Source: Celeribacter sp. PS-C1
GTDB lineage: Bacteria > Pseudomonadota > Alphaproteobacteria > Rhodobacterales > Rhodobacteraceae
DNA: 64,000 bases
Assembly (NCBI RefSeq): GCF_019429625.1
Contig: NZ_JAHXRW010000001.1
Coordinates: 1-64,000 of the forward strand
Direction of reading: 5' to 3'
The position numbers were made by a program, and so were the translations under genes. The notes beneath the pieces were generated by a model. The model was not told the origin of the DNA. It did no database searches and saw nothing but the letters and a program-made list of their open reading frames with translations. Positions 54,698 to 63,622 of the stretch are shown in pieces. The first letter of the stretch is position 1. Every line of letters starts with the position of its first letter.

Positions 54698-55486
54698 TTA
54701 GAGATCGAAGGTTGCAAAAACCGGCGCATGGTCCGACGGTTTGTCCCAGCCCCGCGCAGCCCGCAGCACCCGCGATCCGTGAGCCGCATTGGAAATATCG
54801 GGCGTGGCCCAAATGTGATCGAGACGACGGCCCTTGTCGGCGGCATCCCAATCCTTGGCGCGGTACGACCACCAGCTATAGAGCAGCCCCTCAGGAATAT
54901 CCTGACGGGTGATGTCGACCCAGTTGCCTGCGTCTTGGGTCTGGGCGAGGTGCTCGACCTCAATGGGGGTGTGCGACACGATCTTCAGGAGTTTCTTGTG
55001 ATCCCAGACATCATCTTCGCGCGGCGCGATGTTCAGGTCCCCCACGAGAATGGCTTTCTCAGGCGTGTCGGCATGGAAGGCATCGCGCATCTCGGTCAGG
55101 TAATCGAGCTTTTGGCCGAATTTCTCGTTCACTTCGCGATCCGGCACATCGCCACCCGCTGGAACGTAGAAATTGTGGATGGTCACACCGTTTTCCAGCT
55201 TGCCTGCGATGTGACGCGCGTGACCGAGGGAGGCGTAATCTGCGGCACCGGCCTCGACCATCGGAATCTTGGACAGGATCGCGACGCCGTTATAGCCCTT
55301 TTGCCCGCGTGCGACCATGTGGGTGTAGCCTAGCGCGCGAAAGCCCTCCATCGGGATTTTCTCGACCGGCGATTTGCACTCCTGAAGGCACAGCACATCG
55401 GGCGCTTCTTCTTCGAGCAGTTTGAGCACGATCGGCTCGCGCAGACGCACTGAGTTGATGTTCCAGGTTGCAAGGGTGAACGACAT
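54698..55486 (-). CDS. xth: Exodeoxyribonuclease III
   Basis: This 262-aa AP endonuclease/3'-5' exonuclease is used in base-excision repair. Family blocks are ATWNINSVRLR, LCLQECKSP, the VAILSK segment, VGDLNIAPREDD and the C-terminal SDHAPVFATFDL with the catalytic His. The ATG at 55486 (MSFTLATWN) fits the family; the frame runs on upstream without homology. It may be read as a second unit downstream of the response-regulator gene, from which a hairpin separates it. Confidence 0.95.
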   Translation of the reverse strand: MSFTLATWNINSVRLREPIVLKLLEEEAPDVLCLQECKSPVEKIPMEGFRALGYTHMVARGQKGYNGVAILSKIPMVEAGAADYASLGHARHIAGKLENGVTIHNFYVPAGGDVPDREVNEKFGQKLDYLTEMRDAFHADTPEKAILVGDLNIAPREDDVWDHKKLLKIVSHTPIEVEHLAQTQDAGNWVDITRQDIPEGLLYSWWSYRAKDWDAADKGRRLDHIWATPDISNAAHGSRVLRAARGWDKPSDHAPVFATFDL

Positions 55487-55580
55487 TTCGGGACCTCGGA
55501 TCAGATTTGCCCCGAACCCTACCCGCCCGCCGCGTATGACGCCACCCGAAAGCGGTGCAAGGCGCTCCCGACAAAACCGC

Positions 55581-55608
55581 AAAAAAATGCCCGGCACGAA
55601 GGCCGGGC
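55581..55608 (-). terminator. Intrinsic terminator after the response-regulator gene
   Basis: On the minus strand a perfect 7-bp stem (GCCCGGC 55589-55595 with GCCGGGC 55602-55608) has a 6-nt loop and is followed by seven T (55581-55587). It lies between the response-regulator and xth genes. Confidence 0.85.
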
Positions 55609-55720
55609 GTAAGTCGAGGGACGAGGGACTGCACATCATTGTCCCGATGTGCGAGGGATCTTCCTGAATGGAACCCACGCAGGTGCCAAAAGGTTCCTGC
55701 GCAAATTCATTTTTTTCAAA

Positions 55721-56407
55721 TCAGGAGGCGAGGCGATAGCCACCGGCCTCCGTCACCAAAAGGCGTGCGTTCGAGGGATCGGGCTCGATCTTTTGGCGCA
55801 GGCGATAGATGTGGGTCTCAAGCGTGTGGGTCGTCACACCGGCGTTGTAGCCCCAGACCTCATGCAGCAAGACATCGCGCGGCACGACGCCTTCGGTGGC
55901 GCGATAGAGGAATTTGAGAATGTTGGTCTCTTTTTCTGTGAGGCGGATTTTCTTGTCGTCTTCGGTGACAAGCATCTTTTGCGCCGGTTTGAACGTGTAC
56001 GGCCCCAACTGGAACACAGCGGCCTCGGATTGTTCATGGGTGCGAAGCTGGGCGCGAATGCGGGCCAGAAGCACCGGGAATTTGAACGGTTTGGTGACAT
56101 AATCATTGGCGCCACTGTCGAGGCCAAGGATCGTATCGGCATCGGTGTCATGGCCGGTGAGCATCAGGATCGGCGCTTTCACCCCGGATTTGCGCATCCG
56201 CTTGCACAGCTCGCGCCCATCCGTGTCCGGCAGGCCCACATCGAGCATGATCAGGTCGTAGTGACCCTCTTTGGTTTTCTCCATCCCGGTGGCGCCGCTG
56301 TCGGCTTCGAAGACATCGAAATCCTCGGTCATCACCAGTTGCTCGCTCAGCGCCTCGCGCAGATCGTCATCATCATCCACGAGAAGAATTTTCTTGAGAG
56401 TGGCCAT
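55721..56407 (-). CDS. OmpR/PhoB-type response regulator
   Basis: This 228-aa protein has a receiver domain with acidic ILLVDDDDD pocket, phospho-acceptor D56 in LIMLDVGLP and the Lys in YVTKPF. A C-terminal winged helix follows (KIRLTEKETNILKFLY, HTLETHIYRLRQKI). No histidine kinase gene is adjacent, so it is an orphan. The N-terminus and neighbourhood (divergent to ribA) resemble the essential envelope regulator CenR of alphaproteobacteria, but that identity is only a suggestion. SD AAGGAGG precedes the ATG. Confidence 0.9.
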   Translation of the reverse strand: MATLKKILLVDDDDDLREALSEQLVMTEDFDVFEADSGATGMEKTKEGHYDLIMLDVGLPDTDGRELCKRMRKSGVKAPILMLTGHDTDADTILGLDSGANDYVTKPFKFPVLLARIRAQLRTHEQSEAAVFQLGPYTFKPAQKMLVTEDDKKIRLTEKETNILKFLYRATEGVVPRDVLLHEVWGYNAGVTTHTLETHIYRLRQKIEPDPSNARLLVTEAGGYRLAS

Positions 56408-56575
56408 CACGCGGGCCTCCTTTGTTTGTGCCTTGTCCGTGATCTGAGGTGAACCATGCGCCAAAACAAGATTTGCAACAAACCCATCACGCAAGCGTGT
56501 CAAATCGCGCGGAAATGTTTCACTTTATGTCAAAAATCGCTACAGGAGAGGCCTGATCACAGGACGGATACCGCC

Positions 56576-57664
56576 ATGAGCCTTGCGCCCAGCCTCTCAG
56601 AACTCATCGCCCGCGCCCGCGCTGACATGCGTATGGGCGTGCCGGTTGTGCTGCGATCCGAGGCGGGGGCAGCACTTGCGATTGCGGCCGAGGATCTGTC
56701 TTCCGCGCGTTTGAATGACCTGCGCAAACTGGGTCAGGCCTATCTGGCGATCACCGCCCGCCGCGCCGAAACACTGTCGGCCCGCGCCTATGACAGCACT
56801 TTGGCCCGCCTGATCCTGCCAAAAGACGTCGATGTCGATTGGATCGAAGCCGTCGCCAATCCGGCGGACGATCTGACCCACCCGATGAAAGGCCCGTTCC
56901 AATCCCTGCGCGGCGGCAACGCGCTTTGCGCGAAGGCGGCGATCGCCCTTTCGAAATCCGCGCGGCTTTTGCCCGCCGCCGTGATGGTCGATCTGGACAA
57001 CGCCTATGAGATTGCTGCCACCCATGGTCTGACCGTCTTGCCGGTCGAGACCGCCCTGCCGCTGATGGCCGATCTCGCGCCGCTGCACGATATGGTCCAC
57101 GCCCGCGTGCCCTTGCTCGCCGCCGAGAAATCCCGCGTGCATGTGTTCCGCCCCGAGGATGGCGGCGAAGAGCATTATGTCGTCGAAGTCGGCCGCCCGG
57201 ATCGCGCGAAACCGGTTCTGGCCCGCTTGCATTCCGCCTGTTTCACCGGCGATATTTTCGGCTCGATGAAATGCGACTGCGGCCCGCAATTGAACGCCGC
57301 TTTGACGCAGATGGGCGAAGAGAGCGAAGGCATTCTGTTGTATCTGAACCAAGAGGGCCGCGGCATCGGCCATGCCAACAAGATGCGCGCCTACTCATTG
57401 CAAGATCAGGGATTCGACACGGTGGAGGCCAATCACCGCCTGGGCTTTGAGGATGACGAACGCGATTTTCGCATTGGGGCGGCGATTCTCAAAGAGATGG
57501 GGTTCGGCGCCGTGCGGCTTTTGACCAACAACCCGAACAAGATCGCGCGCATGAAAGATCAAGGCATCGAGGTCACCGAACGCGTGCCGCTCAAGGTCGG
57601 CGAGAATCGCTATAACGAAGCCTACCTCGCCACCAAGGCGCGCAAATCCGGACACCTGTTATGA
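56576..57664 (+). CDS. ribA: GTP cyclohydrolase II with N-terminal extension
   Basis: This 362-aa enzyme opens GTP to start riboflavin synthesis. The C-terminal half (about 155-360) is a full RibA domain: the zinc ligands in HSACFTGDIFGSMKCDCG, the GRGIGHANKMRAYSLQDQG block, EANHRLGF, and LLTNNPNK. The first about 150 residues have no clear DHBP-synthase motifs and are typical of the longer alphaproteobacterial RibA. The ATG at 56576 fits; upstream in-frame codons have no SD. Its stop is overlapped by the start of the L,D-transpeptidase gene. No FMN riboswitch is visible in the short leader. Confidence 0.92.
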   Translation: MSLAPSLSELIARARADMRMGVPVVLRSEAGAALAIAAEDLSSARLNDLRKLGQAYLAITARRAETLSARAYDSTLARLILPKDVDVDWIEAVANPADDLTHPMKGPFQSLRGGNALCAKAAIALSKSARLLPAAVMVDLDNAYEIAATHGLTVLPVETALPLMADLAPLHDMVHARVPLLAAEKSRVHVFRPEDGGEEHYVVEVGRPDRAKPVLARLHSACFTGDIFGSMKCDCGPQLNAALTQMGEESEGILLYLNQEGRGIGHANKMRAYSLQDQGFDTVEANHRLGFEDDERDFRIGAAILKEMGFGAVRLLTNNPNKIARMKDQGIEVTERVPLKVGENRYNEAYLATKARKSGHLL

Positions 57665-58155
57665 TGTTCAAAGCCACCGACATCGTGGTGACTCGCTGGG
57701 GCGCGCGCTTTTTGGGGCGGCGGCTCCCCTGTTCCATCGGCAAGGGCGGCATCCGTGACGACAAACGCGAAGGCGATGGCGCCAGCCCGCGCGGCGCGCA
57801 TCATATGCCCGCGCTCTATTACAGGGCGGATCGCATTCCGGCGATAACAGGCGAGAAAATCCGCGTAGGCGATCTTTGGTGCGATGCGGGCGATCACCCC
57901 GCCTACAACCACCTCGTGCGCGCGCCGTTCAAAGCCAGCCATGAAAAGATGCGCCGAGCCGACCGGCTTTATGATCTGGTGATTATCACCGATTGGAACT
58001 GGCCGGACGCCACGCCGGGAAAAGGCTCGGCCATTTTCGTGCATCGTTGGCGCAAGCCGCGCCATCCGACCGAAGGGTGCGTGGCCTTTCGCGCCGATCA
58101 CCTGCGCTGGATCGCGGAACGCATCACGCCCGCGACCCGGCTGATCATCCGCTAA
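57661..58155 (+). CDS. L,D-transpeptidase family protein (YkuD domain)
   Basis: This 164-residue protein shows the late YkuD pattern: GKGSAIFVHRWRKPRHPTEGCVAF contains the catalytic His and Cys. Before it come SIGKGGIR and GDLWCDAGDHPAYN. YkuD enzymes cross-link peptidoglycan or attach proteins to it. No signal peptide is seen, so export or a different role is open. It starts inside ribA (ATGATG), so the two are coupled. It ends five bases from the convergent yggS stop. Confidence 0.87.
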   Translation: MMFKATDIVVTRWGARFLGRRLPCSIGKGGIRDDKREGDGASPRGAHHMPALYYRADRIPAITGEKIRVGDLWCDAGDHPAYNHLVRAPFKASHEKMRRADRLYDLVIITDWNWPDATPGKGSAIFVHRWRKPRHPTEGCVAFRADHLRWIAERITPATRLIIR

Positions 58156-58160
58156 AGCGC

Positions 58161-58814
58161 TCAGGAATAATCCCGCTCGCCAAAGATTGCTGAACCGACC
58201 CGCACATGCGTCGCGCCCTGTGCAATCGCGGTTTCGAAGTCACCGGACATGCCCATCGACAGGCCCTCAAGCCCGTTGCGAAGGGCGATCTTTTTCAACA
58301 GCGCGAAATGCAAAGACGGCTCCTCCTCGGCGGGCGGAATACACATCAGCCCCTCGATCACGAGGCCCAGATCACGACACTCATTGATGAAAGAGTCCGC
58401 ATCAGCGGGCAGAACCCCCGCCTTTTGCGGCTCCTCGCCAGTGTTCACCTGAATGAACAGACGCGGGCAATGATCCAGTTCTTCGGCCAGCCGCGCGATG
58501 GTTTTGGCAAGCTTCGGACGGTCCACCGTGTGAATCACATCGAACAACTCCATTGCCTGACGCGCCTTGTTGGTCTGAAGCGGACCGATGAGATGCAGCT
58601 CGACGCCTTCATACTGTTCTTTGAAGGCTGGCCACTTCCCGGCGGCCTCCTGAACCTTGTTTTCCCCGAAAACACGATGGCCTTCTTCTAGCACGGATGC
58701 GACTCGTTCATTGGGCTGAACCTTGGACACAGCGATCAAAGTCACGCTTTCCGGTGCACGCCCGACACGCTCCGCCTCACCCGCAACCCGCGCCTTTATG
58801 TCCGCCAACCCCAT
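58161..58814 (-). CDS. yggS: YggS-family PLP homeostasis protein
   Basis: This 217-aa alanine-racemase-fold protein binds PLP and keeps vitamin B6 and amino-acid pools balanced. The PLP lysine is K31 in LIAVSKVQ. Family blocks are HRVFGENKVQEA, HLIGPLQTNKAR and MGMSGDFETAI, with THVRVGSAIFG at the end. Length is typical. It is monocistronic and convergent with the L,D-transpeptidase gene. Confidence 0.95.
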   Translation of the reverse strand: MGLADIKARVAGEAERVGRAPESVTLIAVSKVQPNERVASVLEEGHRVFGENKVQEAAGKWPAFKEQYEGVELHLIGPLQTNKARQAMELFDVIHTVDRPKLAKTIARLAEELDHCPRLFIQVNTGEEPQKAGVLPADADSFINECRDLGLVIEGLMCIPPAEEEPSLHFALLKKIALRNGLEGLSMGMSGDFETAIAQGATHVRVGSAIFGERDYS

Positions 58815-58943
58815 ATCTGCCTCCTATGCCCTATCGGCCTACATTCCTTAGGTTTCTTAGAATGTTGTCGCTCCGCCGTGCAACAGGTGTGTGACCTCAT
58901 TGCATCATTTTTCAGAGAGCTTTGTTCAGAAAAGCGCCTTTGC

Positions 58944-58972
58944 TTGACCCAAAGCGCACTTCGGCGCATTTC
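58944..58972 (+). promoter_or_regulatory. Possible promoter of the porin gene
   Basis: TTGACC (58944-58949), a 17-nt spacer and a weak -10 CATTTC (58967-58972) lie 60-90 nt before the porin ATG. The -35 is good but the -10 is poor, so this is only a candidate. Confidence 0.35.
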
Positions 58973-59034
58973 TCTCGCCATGTGTCGGGTAAGCCGGCAT
59001 GCCTGATATTCATAAAATTCCACGAGGGAAAAAA

Positions 59035-60234
59035 ATGAAAAACATCCTTCTTTCTTCCGCAGCGATCGCCCTGCTTGCTGGCGCCGCTTCCGCTGAAGTG
59101 ACCTGGTCCGGTGACGCAGAAATCGGCTACAACGACGATTACGAAGACGGCTTCTACTGGGATGCCGGCCTCTACGTGAACCTGTCCCAAGAGCTGAACA
59201 ACGGCTGGACCGCTTCTGCTTCGCTCGACATCGACCTCGAAGAAGACGCTCAAGGCTCCACCTACAGCCTCGGCACCGTCGACTCCTCTGACTGGGTTCT
59301 CTCCCTGTCCAACGACATGTTCGGCCTGTCCTTCGGCGACGTTGACACCGCTCTGGCGTCCTTCGACTACGTCACCGGCCTGTTCGACGTTGTTGACGCG
59401 ATCGACGACTTCCAAGGCATCGACACCCTGTCCGACGACTCCAGCGACTACATGAGCTGGGACGACTACTACGCCGTGGTTGATGCCGAGTCCGCCAACG
59501 CCGGCCTCCTGGTCACCGCTTCCTACAACCAGTTCTCCGCTGCTTACTCCTCCGTCACCGTTGGTGGTGATCTCGGCGCGCAGCAACTGTACCTCGGCGC
59601 AGACTTCGACATGGTTGAAGTTGGCTTCTTCTACCAAGAAGAAGACTTTGACGATGTAATGGCCACCGAAACCTACGCTCTGACCGTTGCTGGCACCTTC
59701 GCTGGCGTTGAGGTCATGGGTTCCTACGGCACCACCGACTACTTCGGCCTCGGCGACATCGACGCTTACGGTATCGAAGTTGCTTACCCGGTTGGCCCGG
59801 TGACCCTCGGCGCTTACTACACCGCCTACGACATCTCCGGCGGCGGCAGCATCGATCCGTCCTACGGCATCTCCGTTGACTACGCTGACGGCCCGCTCAC
59901 CATCGCTGCTTACTACGAAGTTGGCGTGATCTTCGACGGCCTCGACGTCATCGACGGCGCTGACGAGTACGCTGTTGAAGGTCAGTACGACTTCGGCAAC
60001 GGCCTGGTTGTGACCGCTGGTTACATCGACGGCGACGACTACAACGACAACGACTACGCTGCTTACGTTGTGGCTGAGTACGACCTCGGCGGCGGCGCAA
60101 CCTTCCTCGCGTCCTACGCTGACCACACCAACTACGAAGACGGTTTCTTCGGTGCAACCGACGACATCGACACCGGCCTCGGCGGCTACGAGCTGTACTC
60201 CGGCGCCACCGTGTCCCTGTCCTTCGAATTCTAA
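59035..60234 (+). CDS. Outer-membrane porin without basic residues in the mature chain
   Basis: This 399-residue protein has a signal peptide (MKNILLSSAAIALLAGAASA, cleavage before EVTW). The mature part alternates aromatic and small residues as in a 16-strand porin and ends with aromatic SFEF, the usual BamA recognition. By my count the mature 379 residues hold about 74 Asp/Glu, one His, and no Lys or Arg. That would deny it the usual arginine ladder of the eyelet. Codon use is extremely biased (GGC, GAC, TAC, CTC), as in very abundant proteins. AGGGAAAAAA precedes the ATG. Monocistronic. Confidence 0.9.
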   Translation: MKNILLSSAAIALLAGAASAEVTWSGDAEIGYNDDYEDGFYWDAGLYVNLSQELNNGWTASASLDIDLEEDAQGSTYSLGTVDSSDWVLSLSNDMFGLSFGDVDTALASFDYVTGLFDVVDAIDDFQGIDTLSDDSSDYMSWDDYYAVVDAESANAGLLVTASYNQFSAAYSSVTVGGDLGAQQLYLGADFDMVEVGFFYQEEDFDDVMATETYALTVAGTFAGVEVMGSYGTTDYFGLGDIDAYGIEVAYPVGPVTLGAYYTAYDISGGGSIDPSYGISVDYADGPLTIAAYYEVGVIFDGLDVIDGADEYAVEGQYDFGNGLVVTAGYIDGDDYNDNDYAAYVVAEYDLGGGATFLASYADHTNYEDGFFGATDDIDTGLGGYELYSGATVSLSFEF

Positions 60235-60257
60235 TTCCTAACGGAATTGAAATTCTT

Positions 60258-60290
60258 AAGGGCCGCTCTTCGGAGCGGCCCTTTCCTTTT
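60258..60290 (+). terminator. Intrinsic terminator after the porin gene
   Basis: A perfect 11-bp stem (AAGGGCCGCTC 60258-60268, GAGCGGCCCTT 60273-60283) has a TTCG loop and is followed by TCCTTTT. Confidence 0.92.
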
Positions 60291-60383
60291 GTCCAATTCC
60301 TTTTTTAATCGGGCATTTTGGGGCCTTGTTCCTTTTGCCCCTGAGCGATACGGTTGCGGCGATATCTTGTAAGGGAGCCGTAG

Positions 60384-60959
60384 ATGTTTCGCCCATCCTT
60401 TCTGACCACCGCCTTGATCGCGACCCTTTCGCTTGCGGGCTGTGGCGCGTTTGACAGTGTCGGTTCCCTTGGTGACAGCATGGGCTCGCTGCCTTTCTCC
60501 GGCGGCAAGAAAGAGACCGTTGTCGCGGTCGAAGGCAGCACGCCCCAGACACAAACCGTGGACACGCGCTCTACAGGTCAGGTTGTCGAAATTCCCAACG
60601 GCGAAACCATCGTGATCGAACAGCCGAAACGCCGCACTATCTTTGGCGGCGGTCGCGGCTCTGTGTCCGACACCGTGCAAGTCAACAAATACATCTGGAA
60701 CGCGGCGCTTGACGTCTTGTCCTTCCTGCCTGTGCAAGAGGCCGATCCCTTCACCGGCGTGATCATCACCGGCTACGGCACCCCGCCGGGCGGCGGCCGC
60801 GCCTATCGTGCGGTGATCAACGTGACCGATCCGGCGCTGGATGCGCGCACCCTGAACGTTTCGCTCTACACCCGCGGCGGCGCGGTAAGCCAGGAGACGG
60901 TTCAGGCCGTGGAAGATGCGATTTTGACCCGCGCCCGCCAGCTTCGTTCAGGAAACTGA
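60384..60959 (+). CDS. DUF3576 lipoprotein
   Basis: This 191-aa protein has a type II signal peptide ending LAGC (C20), so it is a lipoprotein. The mature part has a low-complexity Gly/Ser/Thr stretch and then the DUF3576 fold ([52 protein letters not shown]). The family is alphaproteobacterial and uncharacterised, possibly in outer-membrane assembly because it recurs next to leuS and lptE. AGGGAG precedes the ATG. It is followed by leuS and lptE on the same strand. Confidence 0.88.
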   Translation: MFRPSFLTTALIATLSLAGCGAFDSVGSLGDSMGSLPFSGGKKETVVAVEGSTPQTQTVDTRSTGQVVEIPNGETIVIEQPKRRTIFGGGRGSVSDTVQVNKYIWNAALDVLSFLPVQEADPFTGVIITGYGTPPGGGRAYRAVINVTDPALDARTLNVSLYTRGGAVSQETVQAVEDAILTRARQLRSGN

Positions 60960-61010
60960 GGCGAGCAACACAAGGCCTCTGGACCCCGGAGAGCCAAGGA
61001 TTTATGACCA

Positions 61011-61035
61011 CGCCGGGCCTACTTGCCCGGCGTTT
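61011..61035 (+). terminator. Hairpin in the leader of leuS
   Basis: A perfect 8-bp stem (CGCCGGGC 61011-61018, GCCCGGCG 61025-61032) has a CTACTT loop and is followed only by TTTG. It lies between the DUF3576 stop and the leuS ATG. It may be a weak terminator or an attenuator of leuS. A T-box is not indicated. Confidence 0.5.
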
Positions 61036-61057
61036 GTCTGAGATTGAGGATGTGAAC

Positions 61058-63622
61058 ATGAGCCGCTACGCGCCCAGCGAGATCGAACCGAAATGGCAGT
61101 CTGCCTGGAATGAGGCGGATGTGTTCCTCGCCAAGCGTGACGAGAGCAAGCCGAAGTACTACGTGCTTGAGATGTTCCCCTATCCGTCGGGCCGCATCCA
61201 CATCGGTCACGTGCGCAACTACACCATGGGCGATGTGGTGGCGCGCTACAAATCCTCGACCGGGTTCAACGTGTTGCACCCGATGGGCTTTGACGCGTTC
61301 GGCATGCCGGCAGAGAACGCCGCGATGGCCTCTGGCGGGCATCCGAAGACCTGGACTTACAACAACATCGACACGATGGTCGACCAGATGAAGCCGCTGG
61401 GCCTCTCCATCGACTGGACGCGCATGTTCGCGACCTGCGACACGGACTATTACGGCCAACAACAGGCCATGTTCCTCGATATGCTGGAAAAGGGTCTCGT
61501 CTATCGCAAGAACGCCACGGTGAACTGGGACCCGGTCGACATGACGGTTCTGGCCAACGAACAGGTGATCGACGGCTGCGGCTGGCGCTCCGGCGCGCCG
61601 GTGGAGCGGAAGGAACTGACGCAATGGTTCTTTAAGATTTCCGACTATTCCGAAGACCTGTTGGAGGCTATCGACCATCTCGACAATTGGCCTGACAAGG
61701 TCAAGACGATGCAGAAAAACTGGATCGGAAAATCGCGCGGTCTTCAGTTTGCTTTCTCGATTGTCGATGCCCCCGCCCATCACGACCGGATTGAAGTCTA
61801 CACCACCCGTCCCGACACTCTGATGGGCGCGTCTTTCGTGGGCATCTCCGCCGATCACCCGCTGGCCAAAGAACTGGCCGCCGAGAACCCGGAGATCGCA
61901 GCTTTCTGTGAGGAGTGCCGCAAGGGTGGCACCACAGAGGAAGCCATCGAGAAGGCCGAGAAACTGGGCCTCAACACCGGCCTGACCGTGCGCCATCCGT
62001 TCGACACGGCGTGGGAACTGCCGGTCTATATCGCCAACTTCATCCTCATGGATTACGGCACCGGCGCGATCTTTGGCTGCCCGGCGCATGACCAGCGCGA
62101 CTTTGATTTCGCGACCAAATACGGCCTGCCGATCAACTATGTCTTTGCGCCGGTTGAGGGCGATTTGAACGAGGCCGAAGCCTTTGTTCCGACGAAATCC
62201 GAAACCGTGAAATACATCCGTGGTTTCGCGGGCGAAGAGGTTCAGACCGGCGATGAGGGCGTCAACACCGCCGTCGATTTCTGCGAAGCGAACGGTGTCG
62301 GCCATGGCGTGACCAAGTTCCGCCTGCGCGATTGGGGTCTGTCCCGTCAGCGCTATTGGGGTTGTCCGATCCCGGTGGTGCATTGCGAGGCTTGCGGCGT
62401 GGTGCCGGAGAAGAAAGAGAACCTGCCGATCGAGCTGCCCTTCGATGAAGATGGCAAAGCGATTGATTTCTCCATCCCCGGCAACCCGCTGGACCGTCAC
62501 CCGTCTTGGCGCAACACGACCTGTCCGAAATGCGGCGGCGCGGCTCTGCGCGAGACCGACACGATGGACACTTTTGTCGACAGCTCGTGGTATTACGCCC
62601 GCTTCACCGCGCCGCATGCCACGACACCGACCGTCGCCGAGGACGCCGAGTATTGGATGAACGTCGATCAATATATCGGCGGCATCGAGCACGCGATTCT
62701 GCACCTTCTCTATTCCCGCTTCTTCGCCCGTGCGATGAACGAGACAGGGCATCTGCCCGACAGCGCGCGCGAACCGTTTGACGCGCTGTTCACGCAAGGC
62801 ATGGTGACCCACGCGATCTACAAAACCGTGGGTGCCGATGGACGTCCGAAGTATCACTACCCGGAAGAGGTCGAACTGCGGGACGGCAAAGGCTACTTGG
62901 AAGACGGCACAGAAGTCGAGATTGTGCCCTCCGCCAAGATGTCCAAGTCCAAAAACAACGTGGTGGACCCGGTCGAGATCATCAAACAATTCGGCGCCGA
63001 TACTGCGCGCTGGTTCGTGCTCTCCGATAGTCCGCCGGAACGTGACGTGGAATGGACCGCCTCGGGCGCCGAAGCCTCGCACAAACATTTGGGGCGCGTC
63101 TGGCGTCTGGCCGCAGAGCTCGACGCCACGCCGGAACAGGGCCAAGGCGACGACGAGCTGATGCGCGCCGCCCACAAGGCGATGTTCGAAGTCACGCAAG
63201 GCATCGAGAGCTTTGGCTTCAACGCTTCGATTGCGAAGCTCTACGGTTTCACCAACACAATTGCGAGGTCCAAAGCAGGCCGCGAGGCGAAACGCTTTGC
63301 GCTCAAAACGCTGGCACAGCTCATGTCCCCCATGACCCCGCACCTCGCGGAAGACATGTGGTCGATGCTGGGTGGCGAGGGCCTCATCGCGAAAGCGCCG
63401 TGGCCCAAGCCAGACGAGGCGATGCTGGTCGAGGACACGGTGACGCTTCCGATCCAGATCAACGGCAAACGCCGCGACGAAATCTCTGTTCCCAAAGATA
63501 TGCCGAAGGAAGAGGTTGAAAAGCTGGTGCTGGAAAACGATGCTGTGAAAAAGGCGCTCGATGGCGGGTCGCCGAAGAAACTCATCGTTGTCCCGGGCCG
63601 CATCGTCAATGTCGTCATTTGA
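61058..63622 (+). CDS. leuS: Leucyl-tRNA synthetase
   Basis: This 854-aa class I synthetase has the HIGH motif [12 protein letters not shown] and the KMSKS motif in [14 protein letters not shown]. The editing (CP1) domain lies between (about 220-420, with [17 protein letters not shown]). A zinc ribbon-like block is [12 protein letters not shown] and CPKCGG. The tRNA-binding C-terminal end, PGRIVNVVI, is normal. The ATG at 61058 ([10 protein letters not shown]) has GAGGA upstream. Its 3' end overlaps lptE by 14 nt. Confidence 0.97.
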   Translation: MSRYAPSEIEPKWQSAWNEADVFLAKRDESKPKYYVLEMFPYPSGRIHIGHVRNYTMGDVVARYKSSTGFNVLHPMGFDAFGMPAENAAMASGGHPKTWTYNNIDTMVDQMKPLGLSIDWTRMFATCDTDYYGQQQAMFLDMLEKGLVYRKNATVNWDPVDMTVLANEQVIDGCGWRSGAPVERKELTQWFFKISDYSEDLLEAIDHLDNWPDKVKTMQKNWIGKSRGLQFAFSIVDAPAHHDRIEVYTTRPDTLMGASFVGISADHPLAKELAAENPEIAAFCEECRKGGTTEEAIEKAEKLGLNTGLTVRHPFDTAWELPVYIANFILMDYGTGAIFGCPAHDQRDFDFATKYGLPINYVFAPVEGDLNEAEAFVPTKSETVKYIRGFAGEEVQTGDEGVNTAVDFCEANGVGHGVTKFRLRDWGLSRQRYWGCPIPVVHCEACGVVPEKKENLPIELPFDEDGKAIDFSIPGNPLDRHPSWRNTTCPKCGGAALRETDTMDTFVDSSWYYARFTAPHATTPTVAEDAEYWMNVDQYIGGIEHAILHLLYSRFFARAMNETGHLPDSAREPFDALFTQGMVTHAIYKTVGADGRPKYHYPEEVELRDGKGYLEDGTEVEIVPSAKMSKSKNNVVDPVEIIKQFGADTARWFVLSDSPPERDVEWTASGAEASHKHLGRVWRLAAELDATPEQGQGDDELMRAAHKAMFEVTQGIESFGFNASIAKLYGFTNTIARSKAGREAKRFALKTLAQLMSPMTPHLAEDMWSMLGGEGLIAKAPWPKPDEAMLVEDTVTLPIQINGKRRDEISVPKDMPKEEVEKLVLENDAVKKALDGGSPKKLIVVPGRIVNVVI

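Noticed and set aside
56408-56575. Possible FMN riboswitch before ribA
   Set aside because: The 168-nt gap has none of the conserved RFN-element blocks; ribA is near the divergent regulator start instead.
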